A stretch of DNA of 64,000 bases. It comes from an uncultured Lachnospiraceae bacterium. GTDB taxonomy: Bacteria; Bacillota; Clostridia; Lachnospirales; Lachnospiraceae. Location: positions 1 through 64,000 of the forward strand of contig CAJULG010000005.1 of the NCBI GenBank assembly GCA_910587045.1, in the 5' to 3' direction. Shown here piece by piece: positions 19,387-28,156 of the stretch. The notes below the pieces were generated by a model that saw nothing but the letters and a program-made list of their open reading frames with translations, searched no databases and was not told where the DNA came from. Made by a program: the position numbers and the translations under genes. The first letter of the stretch is position 1; each line of letters starts with the position of its first letter.

Positions 19387-19433
19387 TGGCGAACGTCGTG
19401 AAATCGAGCAACACAAGTTGCGGGATGCGAGAT

Positions 19434-19781
19434 ATGAAACATTATATTTCTTTGAAAAACAGGAAAGAGTTTGGAGACGTATATCAGTGCGGCAGATCCT
19501 TTGCCAATAAATATCTGGTGATGTACGTTCTGGAGAAGAATGATAAAAGGAATCGATTTGGAATGTCTGTGAGTAAGAAGGTAGGAAACAGTGTGATCCG
19601 TCATCGTGTAACAAGACTGATCCGGGAAGCCTATCGTCTGCATCAGACAGAATTAAAGACCGGGTATGATATTGTGGTGGTTGCCCGGGTGAATGTGAAG
19701 GATTGTAACTATTGGGAAGTGGAACGTGCATTTATGCATGTATGCAGGCTTCATCATTTGTTGAATAAAGAAGATGATTAA
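19434..19781 (+). CDS. rnpA: Ribonuclease P protein component
   Basis: A 115-residue basic protein that assists the RNase P RNA in 5' processing of tRNAs. It carries the RNP motif NRFGMSVSKKVGNSVIRHRVTRLIREAYR. I chose the ATG at 19434 (MKHYISLKNRKEF) because it matches the usual N-terminus; an ATG three codons upstream and a TTG at 19386 are in frame. The ribosome site is weak. yidD starts 3 bp after the stop. Confidence 0.95.
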   Translation: MKHYISLKNRKEFGDVYQCGRSFANKYLVMYVLEKNDKRNRFGMSVSKKVGNSVIRHRVTRLIREAYRLHQTELKTGYDIVVVARVNVKDCNYWEVERAFMHVCRLHHLLNKEDD

Positions 19782-19784
19782 TAT

Positions 19785-19997
19785 ATGAAGAAACTTTTTT
19801 TGAAATTGATTCGTTTTTATCAGGTTTATTTGTCACCCTTAAAGGGTCATGGAACTTGTAAATTTTATCCGACCTGTTCCCAGTATGCTATGGAAGCGAT
19901 TGAAAAATATGGCGTTGGAAAAGGCACTTTGTTAGCAGTCTGGCGGATACTTCGGTGTAACCCGTTCTCCAGGGGTGGGTACGACCCGGTTCCATAA
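19785..19997 (+). CDS. yidD: Membrane protein insertion efficiency factor YidD
   Basis: A 70-residue protein with the YidD signature CKFYPTCSQYAMEAIEKYG and CNPFSRGGYDPVP. It is peripheral to the membrane through an amphipathic N-terminal helix and helps YidC insert proteins. It lies in the standard position between rnpA and yidC. Confidence 0.97.
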   Translation: MKKLFLKLIRFYQVYLSPLKGHGTCKFYPTCSQYAMEAIEKYGVGKGTLLAVWRILRCNPFSRGGYDPVP

Positions 19998-20012
19998 TTG
20001 AAGGAGGTTAAT

Positions 20013-21287
20013 ATGGTTTTTTTAACTGCACAAGGCGGTTTTTTAGGCCCCTTTTGTTGGTTGTTAGGAAAGATTCTGGATTTGATCTATGAAGGACTGG
20101 CAGCAGTTGGGATTAATAATCTGGCACTTTGTATCATTATATTTACGTTAGTTGTTAAGCTGATCCTTCTGCCGTTAACGTTGAAACAGCAGAGAGGATC
20201 GAAGATCAATCAGTATATACAGCCGGAGCTTCAGAAGATTCAGAAAAAGTATAAGAATAAGACGGATCAGGATTCCATGCTGAAGCAGCAGCAGGAGACC
20301 CAGGCAGTGTACCGGAAATATGGTACAAGCATGACCAATGGCTGTCTGACATCCTTTATTCAGTTACCGATCATTTATGCATTATACCGGGTAATTTATA
20401 ATATACCGGCATATGTGCCTGCGATCAAGGATCTGTATACACCGATCGCACAGCAGATATTAAAGGTGAAGGATTATGTGCCAACATTGTCTACTTTTGT
20501 TACGGATAATAAGATCGGTACAGCTTCCAGAGCGATCAAAACATTATCAAATCTGGATGCAAATGCAGTTACGGATAATAATATTATTGATATAATTTCA
20601 CAGTTCAGTATGACACAGTGGGAGTCGTTTGGTAAATTATTTTCCGATAATACGGATCTGATCCATGCAATTTCCGTAAATGTTCCGCAGATTAATGATC
20701 TGAACCGGTTCATTCTGGGAATAAATATTTCAGAGGCACCGGGCTGGAAGCTCAGCTGGGCATTGATCATTCCTATCACATCGGCGGTATTTCAGTTCTT
20801 AAGCACAAAGACAATGCAGATGCCACAGGCGGAAGCCAGTGATCCGGCAACTGCACAATCTGCGAAGATGATGAAGTCGATGACTTATACCATGCCGATC
20901 ATGTCACTGATCATCTGTGTATCCTTACCGGCAGGTATCGGCCTTTACTGGTCCATCAGTGCATTAATCACACTGTTGATCCAGCTGGCGATCAATGTCT
21001 ATTATGATAAGTTTGCCGATATGGACAAGATCCTGGAAAGGCAGATGGAGCGGGCTAAAAAGAAAAACAAGAAGAATAAGAAATCCCTTATGGAACGTAT
21101 GTTAGATGCTGCGGGAAATGCAGAGGCAACAGGCAGTTCATCCAATAGTGTTGCAGGTACCAGCTTGAAGAGTTATAACAGTACAGCAGACAATAATACT
21201 TCTACAACCTATCGGAAAGGAAGCATTGCTTCCAAGGCAAATATTATGCAGCAGTATAATACCAGTCAGAAGAGTAAGGAGGAGTAA
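20013..21287 (+). CDS. yidC: Membrane protein insertase YidC/Oxa1
   Basis: A 424-residue insertase. TM helices surround the hydrophilic groove. The first conserved block (LALCIIIFTLVVKLILLPLTLKQQ) contains the groove arginine region and is followed by a cytoplasmic coiled coil (QRGSKINQYIQPELQKIQKKYKNK). The C-terminal tail is Lys-rich, then Ser/Thr/Asn-rich. ATG 20013 is used because AAGGAGG lies 6 nt upstream; an in-frame TTG at 19998 overlaps that site. The helix-1 to helix-2 insert is longer than in Bacillus SpoIIIJ. Confidence 0.96.
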   Translation: MVFLTAQGGFLGPFCWLLGKILDLIYEGLAAVGINNLALCIIIFTLVVKLILLPLTLKQQRGSKINQYIQPELQKIQKKYKNKTDQDSMLKQQQETQAVYRKYGTSMTNGCLTSFIQLPIIYALYRVIYNIPAYVPAIKDLYTPIAQQILKVKDYVPTLSTFVTDNKIGTASRAIKTLSNLDANAVTDNNIIDIISQFSMTQWESFGKLFSDNTDLIHAISVNVPQINDLNRFILGINISEAPGWKLSWALIIPITSAVFQFLSTKTMQMPQAEASDPATAQSAKMMKSMTYTMPIMSLIICVSLPAGIGLYWSISALITLLIQLAINVYYDKFADMDKILERQMERAKKKNKKNKKSLMERMLDAAGNAEATGSSSNSVAGTSLKSYNSTADNNTSTTYRKGSIASKANIMQQYNTSQKSKEE

Positions 21288-21289
21288 GG

Positions 21290-21922
21290 ATGGAATTTAT
21301 TGAATTCAAGGGAAAGACTGTAGATGATGCAATTACGGAGGCTACCATTCAGTTTGGCATTACCAGTGATGAGCTGATTTATGAAGTTGTAGATAAAGGC
21401 AGTACCGGAATCCTGGGCTTTATCAATACGAAGCCTGCCATTATCCGGGCAAAGAAAAAAGATTCCTTTGAGGATATCATTCAGGAATTCCTGGAACAGC
21501 TTTTTAATGTAATGGAGATTGAGGCTGTGGTTGATATCACCTATGACGAGGAAAATAAGACCATGGATATTAATCTGACCGGGCCGGAGATGGGTGTATT
21601 GATCGGCAAGCGGGGACAGACACTGGATGCATTGCAGAAGATCGTACAGTCCGTGGCGAACAAGCACAGCGAGGATTTCATCCGTGTGAAGCTGGATACC
21701 GAGAATTATCGTGCAAGAAGAAGAGATACGCTGGAGAACCTTGCAAAGAATCTTGCATATAAGGTAAAGCGCACAAAGAAGCAGGTCGTATTAGAGCCAA
21801 TGAATCCATATGAAAGACGGATCATTCATTCTGCGCTTCAGGGCGACAAATATGTAGGTACCAGAAGCGAAGGAGAGGAACCATTCAGACGGGTGGTTAT
21901 TTATTACAATCGTGCAAGATAG
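21290..21922 (+). CDS. khpB: RNA-binding protein KhpB (Jag)
   Basis: A 210-residue protein with a Jag-N domain (1-50, ending STGILGFINTKPA), a KH domain (about 75-145, GVLIGKRGQTLDALQ as GxxG loop) and an R3H domain (about 150-210, MNPYERRIIHSAL). KhpB pairs with KhpA and binds many small RNAs and mRNAs, affecting cell elongation. It starts 2 bp after yidC. Confidence 0.96.
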   Translation: MEFIEFKGKTVDDAITEATIQFGITSDELIYEVVDKGSTGILGFINTKPAIIRAKKKDSFEDIIQEFLEQLFNVMEIEAVVDITYDEENKTMDINLTGPEMGVLIGKRGQTLDALQKIVQSVANKHSEDFIRVKLDTENYRARRRDTLENLAKNLAYKVKRTKKQVVLEPMNPYERRIIHSALQGDKYVGTRSEGEEPFRRVVIYYNRAR

Positions 21923-21947
21923 GGAAAGCATTCGTTTCGTATAATTG

Positions 21948-21993
21948 TTAGTAGCAGACCGGAGAATATACAGATGTTCCCGTCTGCTACTAA
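21948..21993 (+). terminator. Hairpin between khpB and mnmE
   Basis: Twelve-bp perfect stem TTAGTAGCAGAC/GTCTGCTACTAA with a 22-nt loop, followed by TTGTTCTT. The U tract is poor, so it may be a partial terminator or an mRNA end stabiliser. Confidence 0.5.
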
Positions 21994-22026
21994 TTGTTCT
22001 TACAGATATTATTTTAAGGAGGGTAT

Positions 22027-23406
22027 ATGTTTCAGAAGGATACCATTGCAGCAATCGCAACAGGATCAGTAAATGCGGGAATCGGCATTATCCGGATCAG
22101 CGGAACGGAGGCGATCGCAGTTGCAGACCGCATTTTCCGTGCAAAGAAGCAGGGAAAAACAGTAGAACAGCTGCCGGGTTATTCTGCTTTATTTGGAAAT
22201 GTCTGTGATGGTGACTGTGTACTGGATGAGGCTGTCTGTCTTGTTATGCGGGCACCGAATTCCTATACTACGGAAGATGTGGTAGAACTTCAATGTCATG
22301 GCGGCCGGATTATGCTGCAGCGGATTCTGGATCTGGTTCTTCGCAGCGGTGCGAGACCGGCGGAACCGGGTGAGTTCACAAAGCGTGCATTTCTGGGTGG
22401 AAGGATCGATGCTGCGCAGGCGGAATCAGTGATGGACATGATCTATGCCAGAAATGAATTAGCTGCCCGTTCTTCAGCAGCACAGCTTCGGGGAACACTT
22501 TCCTTACGGATAAGAGAACTGCGGGAGATGATACTGGAGCATGTAGCCTATATTGAGTCCGCACTGGATGATCCGGAGAACTATAGTCTGGAGGGTTATG
22601 GGGATGTGCTGCGGCCGCAGATTGAGGAAACGCTTGTACAGGTAGACCGGCTGCTGGCAACTGCGGAGGAAGGAAAGCTGATCCGGGAGGGAATCCGGAC
22701 AGTCATATTGGGAAAACCCAATGCAGGTAAATCTTCTCTATTGAATCAGCTTCTGGGAGAAGAGCGTGCGATCGTTACGGAGATCGCAGGAACGACCCGG
22801 GATACTCTGGAGGAGGATGTCCAGATCCAGGGGATTCCATTACGGATCATTGATACTGCCGGAATCCGGGATACAGTGGATACTGTGGAAAAGATTGGTG
22901 TGGATAAAGCGAAAAACAGTGTAACGGATGCGGATCTGGTGTTGTATGTAGTGGATGGGGCCAGACCTCTGGATATGGATGATACAAGGATCATGGAGCT
23001 TCTGGAAGGCCGGCGGGTCATTACGGTCATTAATAAGATCGATGTGGAACAGACGGTGGATAAAATGTGGATAATGGAACAGATAAAGGCTCCTGTTGTG
23101 GAATTATCAGCCAGGACCGGAGAAGGGATGGAGGAATTGCGCAAGTGCCTGACAGATATGTTCTTTCACGGAACGCTGTCTATGAATGATGAAGTATATA
23201 TTACCAATCTGCGGCATAAGCAGGCACTGCAGGAGGCCGCTGACAGTCTCCGGCAGGTACTGACAGGTCTGGAGCAACAGATGCCGGAGGATTTTCTGAC
23301 CATTGATCTGATGGCGGCATATGAGCAGTTTGGTTATATTCTGGGAGAAACTCTGAATGATGATCTGGCCAATGAAATATTCAGTAAATTCTGTATGGGA
23401 AAATAG
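22027..23406 (+). CDS. mnmE: tRNA modification GTPase MnmE
   Basis: A 459-residue GTPase that works with MnmG to make cmnm5U at the wobble base of several tRNAs. The N-terminal folate-binding domain is followed by a helical domain holding the G domain (GKPNAGKSSL, DTAGIRDT, NKID), and the C-terminal motif is FCMGK with the functional Cys. It is followed by mnmG after 18 bp. Confidence 0.97.
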   Translation: MFQKDTIAAIATGSVNAGIGIIRISGTEAIAVADRIFRAKKQGKTVEQLPGYSALFGNVCDGDCVLDEAVCLVMRAPNSYTTEDVVELQCHGGRIMLQRILDLVLRSGARPAEPGEFTKRAFLGGRIDAAQAESVMDMIYARNELAARSSAAQLRGTLSLRIRELREMILEHVAYIESALDDPENYSLEGYGDVLRPQIEETLVQVDRLLATAEEGKLIREGIRTVILGKPNAGKSSLLNQLLGEERAIVTEIAGTTRDTLEEDVQIQGIPLRIIDTAGIRDTVDTVEKIGVDKAKNSVTDADLVLYVVDGARPLDMDDTRIMELLEGRRVITVINKIDVEQTVDKMWIMEQIKAPVVELSARTGEGMEELRKCLTDMFFHGTLSMNDEVYITNLRHKQALQEAADSLRQVLTGLEQQMPEDFLTIDLMAAYEQFGYILGETLNDDLANEIFSKFCMGK

Positions 23407-23424
23407 GAAGGATGCGAAAGAGGT

Positions 23425-25293
23425 ATGCCACAAATAGAAGAAACCTATGATGTAGTTGTTGTAGGAGCCGGCCATGCAGGCTGTGAGGCGGCTTTGGCAG
23501 CAGCCAGAATGGGATTGGAGACCATTCTCTTTACCGTCAGCATGGACAGCGTGGCGATGATGCCCTGTAATCCAAATGTAGGCGGAAGCTCGAAGGGCCA
23601 TCTGGTCCGGGAGATTGACGCTCTGGGCGGAGAGATGGGCAAGAATATTGACAAGACCTATATCCAGTCAAAGATGTTGAATGAATCCAAAGGGCCGGCA
23701 GTTCATTCTCTCCGGGCCCAGGCGGATAAGGCAGAATATTCCCGCGCCATGCGTATGACGCTGGAGCAGACGGATCATCTTACCCTCCGGCAGGCGGAGG
23801 TTTCAGAGCTTCTTGCAGAAGGAAAGCAGATCACAGGAGTTCGAACCTGTTCCGGTGGTACCTATCATGCAGGTGCCGTTATTCTGTGTACCGGCGTATA
23901 TCTGAAGGCACGCTGTATCTTTGGAGAGGTCAGCTATCCGACCGGCCCCAATGGATTGCGGGCAGCGAATCATCTGACGGATTCTCTGGTACAACTGGGA
24001 ATCCCGGTACGCCGGTTTAAAACCGGTACGCCGGCGCGGATTGATAAGCGGAGCATTGATTTCAGTAAGATGACAGAGCAGAAGGGAGATGCCCGTGTGG
24101 TTCCATTCTCCTTTACCAATACGGAGGAGGATATCAAACGGGAACAGGTTTCCTGCTGGCTGACCTATACCAATGAAACGACCCATGCGGTCATCCGGGA
24201 AAATATCAGTCGTTCTCCGTTATTTTCCGGCGCGATCGAGGGAACCGGCCCCCGTTACTGCCCGTCGATCGAGGATAAGGTTATGAAGTTTCCGGAGAAG
24301 GACCGGCATCAGGTATTCATTGAACCGGAGGGAGAGTATACCAATGAGATGTATGTGGGCGGGATGTCCAGTTCTCTTCCGGAGGATGTGCAGTATGCCA
24401 TGTATCGGAGTGTACCGGGTCTGGAGCATGCGAAGATCGTGCGGAATGCCTATGCTATTGAATATGACTGTATTGATGCAACCCGCTTGAAACCTTCCCT
24501 GGAATTCAGGGAGTATGATGGATTATTTGCCGGCGGTCAGATCAATGGAAGCTCCGGTTACGAGGAAGCAGCCGCCCAGGGCTTTATGGCAGGTGTAAAT
24601 GCAGCACGGAAGCTGCAGGGAAAGGAGCCATTGATCCTGGATCGTTCTCAGGCATATATTGGTGTTTTGATCGATGACCTGGTGACGAAGGAAACCTTTG
24701 AACCTTACCGGATGATGACCTCCCGTGCAGAGTACCGTCTGCTTCTTCGGCAGGATAATGCGGATCTTCGGTTAACGGATATCGGCTATGAAATCGGCCT
24801 GATCGAAGAAGAACGTTATCAGAACTTCTGCAGGAAGCGGACAGCGATCGAGAATGAGATAAAGCGGCTGGAGTCTGTTGTAACAGGTGCGAATAAGCAG
24901 ATGCAGGAGTTTTTAGAGCAGGCAGGAAGCACACCGTTAAAGACAGCGGCAACCCTGGCGGAGCTGATCCGGAGACCGGAACTGGATTATGAGAAGCTTG
25001 CGGCAATCGATCCGGAGCGTCAGCCTCTTCCGGCGGATGTGGTTGAACAGATCAATATCAATCTAAAGTATGAGGGATATATAAAGCGGCAGCAGCAGCA
25101 GGTAGAGCATTTTAAGAAGCTGGAGAAGCGGTTGATCCCGGCGGAAATTGACTATGATGATGTCAGTAATCTAAGAAAGGAAGCAAGACAGAAGTTAAAG
25201 GCGGTGCGTCCTGCCTCTGTGGGGCAGGCATCCCGGATATCCGGTGTGTCGCCGGCAGATATTTCGGTATTGCTGATCTATTTGGGGAAATAG
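23425..25293 (+). CDS. mnmG: tRNA uridine-5-carboxymethylaminomethyl synthase MnmG (GidA)
   Basis: A 622-residue FAD protein, partner of MnmE. The FAD site is VGAGHAGCEAALAAARMG near residue 13. Further signatures are the GPRYCPSIEDK block and GGQINGSSGYEEAAAQG. The C-terminal helical part docks on MnmE and tRNA. Full length. rsmG begins 1 bp after the stop. Confidence 0.98.
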   Translation: MPQIEETYDVVVVGAGHAGCEAALAAARMGLETILFTVSMDSVAMMPCNPNVGGSSKGHLVREIDALGGEMGKNIDKTYIQSKMLNESKGPAVHSLRAQADKAEYSRAMRMTLEQTDHLTLRQAEVSELLAEGKQITGVRTCSGGTYHAGAVILCTGVYLKARCIFGEVSYPTGPNGLRAANHLTDSLVQLGIPVRRFKTGTPARIDKRSIDFSKMTEQKGDARVVPFSFTNTEEDIKREQVSCWLTYTNETTHAVIRENISRSPLFSGAIEGTGPRYCPSIEDKVMKFPEKDRHQVFIEPEGEYTNEMYVGGMSSSLPEDVQYAMYRSVPGLEHAKIVRNAYAIEYDCIDATRLKPSLEFREYDGLFAGGQINGSSGYEEAAAQGFMAGVNAARKLQGKEPLILDRSQAYIGVLIDDLVTKETFEPYRMMTSRAEYRLLLRQDNADLRLTDIGYEIGLIEEERYQNFCRKRTAIENEIKRLESVVTGANKQMQEFLEQAGSTPLKTAATLAELIRRPELDYEKLAAIDPERQPLPADVVEQININLKYEGYIKRQQQQVEHFKKLEKRLIPAEIDYDDVSNLRKEARQKLKAVRPASVGQASRISGVSPADISVLLIYLGK

Positions 25294-25294
25294 T

Positions 25295-26005
25295 ATGGAA
25301 GCATTAAGAAGGAAAGCAGAACAACTGAAAATCAATCTCAATGACAAACAGCTTCAGCAGTTTCAGACCTATTATGAAATGCTGACAGAGAAAAATAAGG
25401 TCATGAATCTGACTGCCATTACGGAATATGAGGCGGTCATTGACAAGCATTTTGTTGATAGTATCATGCTTGGCAGTATCCATGATATTTCCGGAGCGTG
25501 TTCTGTGATCGATGTGGGAACCGGAGCCGGATTTCCGGGTATCCCGCTTAAGATCGCCTTTCCCGGATTGCAGGTGACATTACTGGATTCTCTGAATAAA
25601 CGGGTGAATTTTTTAAACGAGGTAATGGATGCGCTTGCATTGACCGGAATAGAAGCGATTCATTCCAGAGCAGAGGATGCGGGGCGAAATCCCCGGTATC
25701 GGGAACAATATGATCTGTGCGTTTCCAGAGCGGTGGCAAATCTATCGACCTTAAGTGAATATTGCCTGCCTTTTGTAAAGAAGGGGGGATATTTTATCTC
25801 CTATAAGTCTTCTGAGATTCAGGAGGAGCTGGAGCAGGCCGAAAAGGCGGTAACAGTATTGGGCGGCAGTATGGAGCCCCCGATATCCCTGGAACTTCCG
25901 GATACCGGGGTTATCAGACAATTTATCCGGATCCGGAAGAAAAAAAATACACCCAAGGAGTATCCCAGAAAAGCAGGAACTGCTTCAAGATCACCCCTTG
26001 TGTGA
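25295..26005 (+). CDS. rsmG: 16S rRNA m7G527 methyltransferase RsmG
   Basis: A 236-residue SAM-dependent methyltransferase. The SAM loop is VIDVGTGAGFPGIPL, and CVSRAVANLSTLSEY is the second conserved block. Loss of this activity gives low-level streptomycin resistance in other bacteria. It ends the rpmH-side cluster. Its last 15 bp overlap the end of the exonuclease gene on the other strand, an unusual convergent junction for this locus. Confidence 0.97.
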   Translation: MEALRRKAEQLKINLNDKQLQQFQTYYEMLTEKNKVMNLTAITEYEAVIDKHFVDSIMLGSIHDISGACSVIDVGTGAGFPGIPLKIAFPGLQVTLLDSLNKRVNFLNEVMDALALTGIEAIHSRAEDAGRNPRYREQYDLCVSRAVANLSTLSEYCLPFVKKGGYFISYKSSEIQEELEQAEKAVTVLGGSMEPPISLELPDTGVIRQFIRIRKKKNTPKEYPRKAGTASRSPLV

Positions 26006-26953
26006 ATTTCGTTTCTCTCTTCGTTTTTCCCGAAGTTCAAGCTGTCGTTTATAGACATCTTCGACTTCGGGTTTACTGATCGGCATTACTTTTTTGATCG
26101 CAAAGATCTTGCCGTTATTAGATGTCTTTATTTTAATGATCCCCTTTTGATATCCATGATAAAAGCATTTTCCAACGCCTACGAAGGAATGCTGATTATA
26201 GGAAAACCATTTGATTTTTTTAGGAATCTTTCTTCTGCATTTATAACAGCGGAAGGTAATGATTTCCTTATCCTCCATGATGTCGGCCCGGTCTTCAAAT
26301 CCGCGGGTAATATGCTCAGAATAAGTCCGGTGAAAGGAAAAGATTTCGCTTTGCTTATCCTTCGGTTCATGATAATAGTCATATGTATATTGATCGTTCA
26401 GGTGCTTTTTCGATAAGAGCTGAAAGATCCGGGCAGTGTAGCGTGCATCGTTGATCGCAGAATGAAAGGCTTCGTCTTTTGGCAGATTCATGGCGGTTAC
26501 TGCCCGTTCCAGTCTGCAGGAACCCAGGTCATGATAATAATCAGCAAAGATGGACTGGATATCATAATATTTGAAAGGTTCCGTAAATTTATTCATATAG
26601 TAGTAGTCCATATTTTTCTGTAGCTGAACCAGATCCGTGGTACCCCAGGTGCCAAAAGTATAATCGTTCCCGCACCAGCTCATGAATTCACGACATACCA
26701 TATCGAAGGGACGTCCGCTCTTTAAATAGGATTCGTCATAATTTAGCATCTGACGGACATGCTTATGAAGATGCTTGTAAATTCTGGGTTTTACGATGCT
26801 GCTGTACTCATCAACGATTTCAAAGGATTCATTTAGTTTTATCGCCCCGATTTCAATAATCTCAAAGGGGATCCTTGGATTCTCGAATTCCGGTCCCCGG
26901 GGACACTGATTCCATTCCAAGTCAATAATGATATAATTCATACCTGTTCTCAT
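25991..26953 (-). CDS. DEDDh 3'-5' exonuclease (KapD/ERI-1-like)
   Basis: A 320-residue protein. The N-terminal 190 residues are an RNase T-type exonuclease: DxE in YIIIDLEWN, the middle Asp region TFGTWGTTDL, and HSAINDARYTA supplying the final His and Asp. The C-terminal part has a CYKC pair and a long basic helix ending in RREKRNSHKG, probably for nucleic-acid binding. It resembles KapD-like exonucleases, which act on RNA or DNA ends. The start could also be the ATG at 26941; neither has a well-spaced ribosome site. It follows a membrane-protein gene by 11 bp. Confidence 0.85.
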   Translation of the reverse strand: MRTGMNYIIIDLEWNQCPRGPEFENPRIPFEIIEIGAIKLNESFEIVDEYSSIVKPRIYKHLHKHVRQMLNYDESYLKSGRPFDMVCREFMSWCGNDYTFGTWGTTDLVQLQKNMDYYYMNKFTEPFKYYDIQSIFADYYHDLGSCRLERAVTAMNLPKDEAFHSAINDARYTARIFQLLSKKHLNDQYTYDYYHEPKDKQSEIFSFHRTYSEHITRGFEDRADIMEDKEIITFRCYKCRRKIPKKIKWFSYNQHSFVGVGKCFYHGYQKGIIKIKTSNNGKIFAIKKVMPISKPEVEDVYKRQLELREKRREKRNSHKG

Positions 26954-26964
26954 TCCCTGTGTGG

Positions 26965-27531
26965 TTAAGAAGGCATTCGCGTAATCTTGGAATTACTGCG
27001 TTCCCCTTCCAGTGACCTGTGAATGTTAAGTAAGGTCTCATTGGTTTCTGATGCAGCAAGCTTGTTATCGCCGGATAGCTGCAGTACCTGCTTGGTAATG
27101 CGGTCATTGCTGTTCACAACGCGTACCATGTTTTCCTGATTCTTTTTCATGATAAGCTTGGTGCAAAGCTTCTGTTGCTCGATCAGTTCATCGTTCAGAC
27201 GAATATTGTCCGCTTTTAATTCCTCTACGGTGGAGATCAGGGATTCCAGCTTCTGATTCAGGGAAATCTCTTCCCGTTTTGCAACAGAATAGAGTCCTTT
27301 CTCCACCTTCGTCAATTCATTCTGCTTATCCAGGGAACGATTGGCGATCTCATCTACCTTGCGGATGATACTGTCTGCTAAAAAGTAAGTATCTGTTACA
27401 ACGATCAATCCAAAAGCAACGATTAATCCGATCCGTCCCGGCATGGTTGCAATAAGATAGATCATGGTCATTAATGCTGCCATCATGGCAACGGAGCTGA
27501 TCAGCAGATTGGTTTTCAGTTTCTGTTTCAT
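26965..27531 (-). CDS. Membrane protein with coiled-coil tail, unknown function
   Basis: A 188-residue protein. Two N-terminal TM helices (about 8-28 and 33-52) are followed by a long predicted coiled coil (about 60-130, KLESLISTVEELKADNIRLNDEL). The short polar C-terminus is unstructured. I do not recognise a named family. It resembles divisome- or stress-associated coiled-coil membrane proteins only in layout. It is transcribed with the exonuclease gene. Confidence 0.75.
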   Translation of the reverse strand: MKQKLKTNLLISSVAMMAALMTMIYLIATMPGRIGLIVAFGLIVVTDTYFLADSIIRKVDEIANRSLDKQNELTKVEKGLYSVAKREEISLNQKLESLISTVEELKADNIRLNDELIEQQKLCTKLIMKKNQENMVRVVNSNDRITKQVLQLSGDNKLAASETNETLLNIHRSLEGERSNSKITRMPS

Positions 27532-27607
27532 TTGATAGTCTCTCCTTTTTCCGTATGTTGGTTAAGATGCTGGAAAGTACATCTATAATCATAAATCACT
27601 TACCTAT

Positions 27608-27636
27608 AAGATAACATATTTTAACTCGAATTACAA
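27608..27636 (-). promoter_or_regulatory. Promoter of the coiled-coil/exonuclease pair
   Basis: Minus strand TTGTAA (27631-27636), 17-nt spacer, TATCTT (27608-27613), about 75 nt before the start at 27531. Confidence 0.55.
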
Positions 27637-27678
27637 GATGGAAGGCGCGTCAACACGGTTGTCATCTCAGGATATGAC

Positions 27679-28008
27679 TTATCCGGTAAGATTTTCATCG
27701 CCCCATTGCTTCATATGTTCAAAAACAGGGAGAAAGCTTTTTCCTAAGTCCGTTAGATTGTATTCCACATGGGGAGGTACTTCTTTGTAATCATAACGGG
27801 TAATAAAGCCGTCGGCTTCCAGTTCCCGAAGCTGCTTTGTCAGGCTTGATTCCGTAATATCGCCGATCTGTCTGCGAAGCTCTCCGAAGCGATGGATGTC
27901 CTGAAAAGCAATATAATAAATAATTTCAATTTTCCATTTGCCGCCCAGGATTTTTTGTATGGTAGAAACGGTCTTGCAGCGTTCAACAGCCTGTGTACTT
28001 TTTTTCAT
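27679..28008 (-). CDS. HxlR-family winged-helix regulator
   Basis: A 109-residue regulator with the HxlR pattern: CKTVSTIQKILGGKWKIEIIYYI, the recognition helix near ITESSLTKQLRELEADGFI, and the VPPHVEYNLTDLGKSF wing. The single Cys near residue 11 is where YodB/HypR-type members sense thiol stress. The ATG at 28008 is used because GGGGTG lies 6 nt upstream; the GTG at 28017 overlaps that site. It is divergent from the radical SAM gene, and a matching operator lies between them. Confidence 0.9.
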   Translation of the reverse strand: MKKSTQAVERCKTVSTIQKILGGKWKIEIIYYIAFQDIHRFGELRRQIGDITESSLTKQLRELEADGFITRYDYKEVPPHVEYNLTDLGKSFLPVFEHMKQWGDENLTG

Positions 28009-28076
28009 TGTGTTCACCCCTTTCTGAAAATTATAGCACAGGCGTCTTAAAAATCAATGTACAGTTATCTGGAGGG

Positions 28077-28099
28077 TACTATAAAAAAGTACAGTACTT
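28077..28099. promoter_or_regulatory. YodB-box-like operator of the HxlR/radical SAM pair
   Basis: TACT-N7-AGTA at 28077-28091 matches the published YodB/CatR box of Bacillus. It overlaps a second palindrome AAGTACAGTACTT (28087-28099) that reaches the -35 region of the radical SAM gene. Further GTAC half-sites flank it (near 28059 and 28111). Repression by the adjacent HxlR protein is inferred from this. Confidence 0.65.
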
Positions 28100-28125
28100 G
28101 TAAAAGCATTGTACAAACGTATAAT
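28098..28125 (+). promoter_or_regulatory. Promoter of the radical SAM gene
   Basis: TTGTAA (28098-28103), 16-nt spacer, perfect TATAAT (28120-28125), 32 nt before the ATG. The -35 box overlaps the operator by 2 bp. Confidence 0.65.
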
Positions 28126-28156
28126 TAGCATAAATAACGGGAAAGGAGAGATATTT

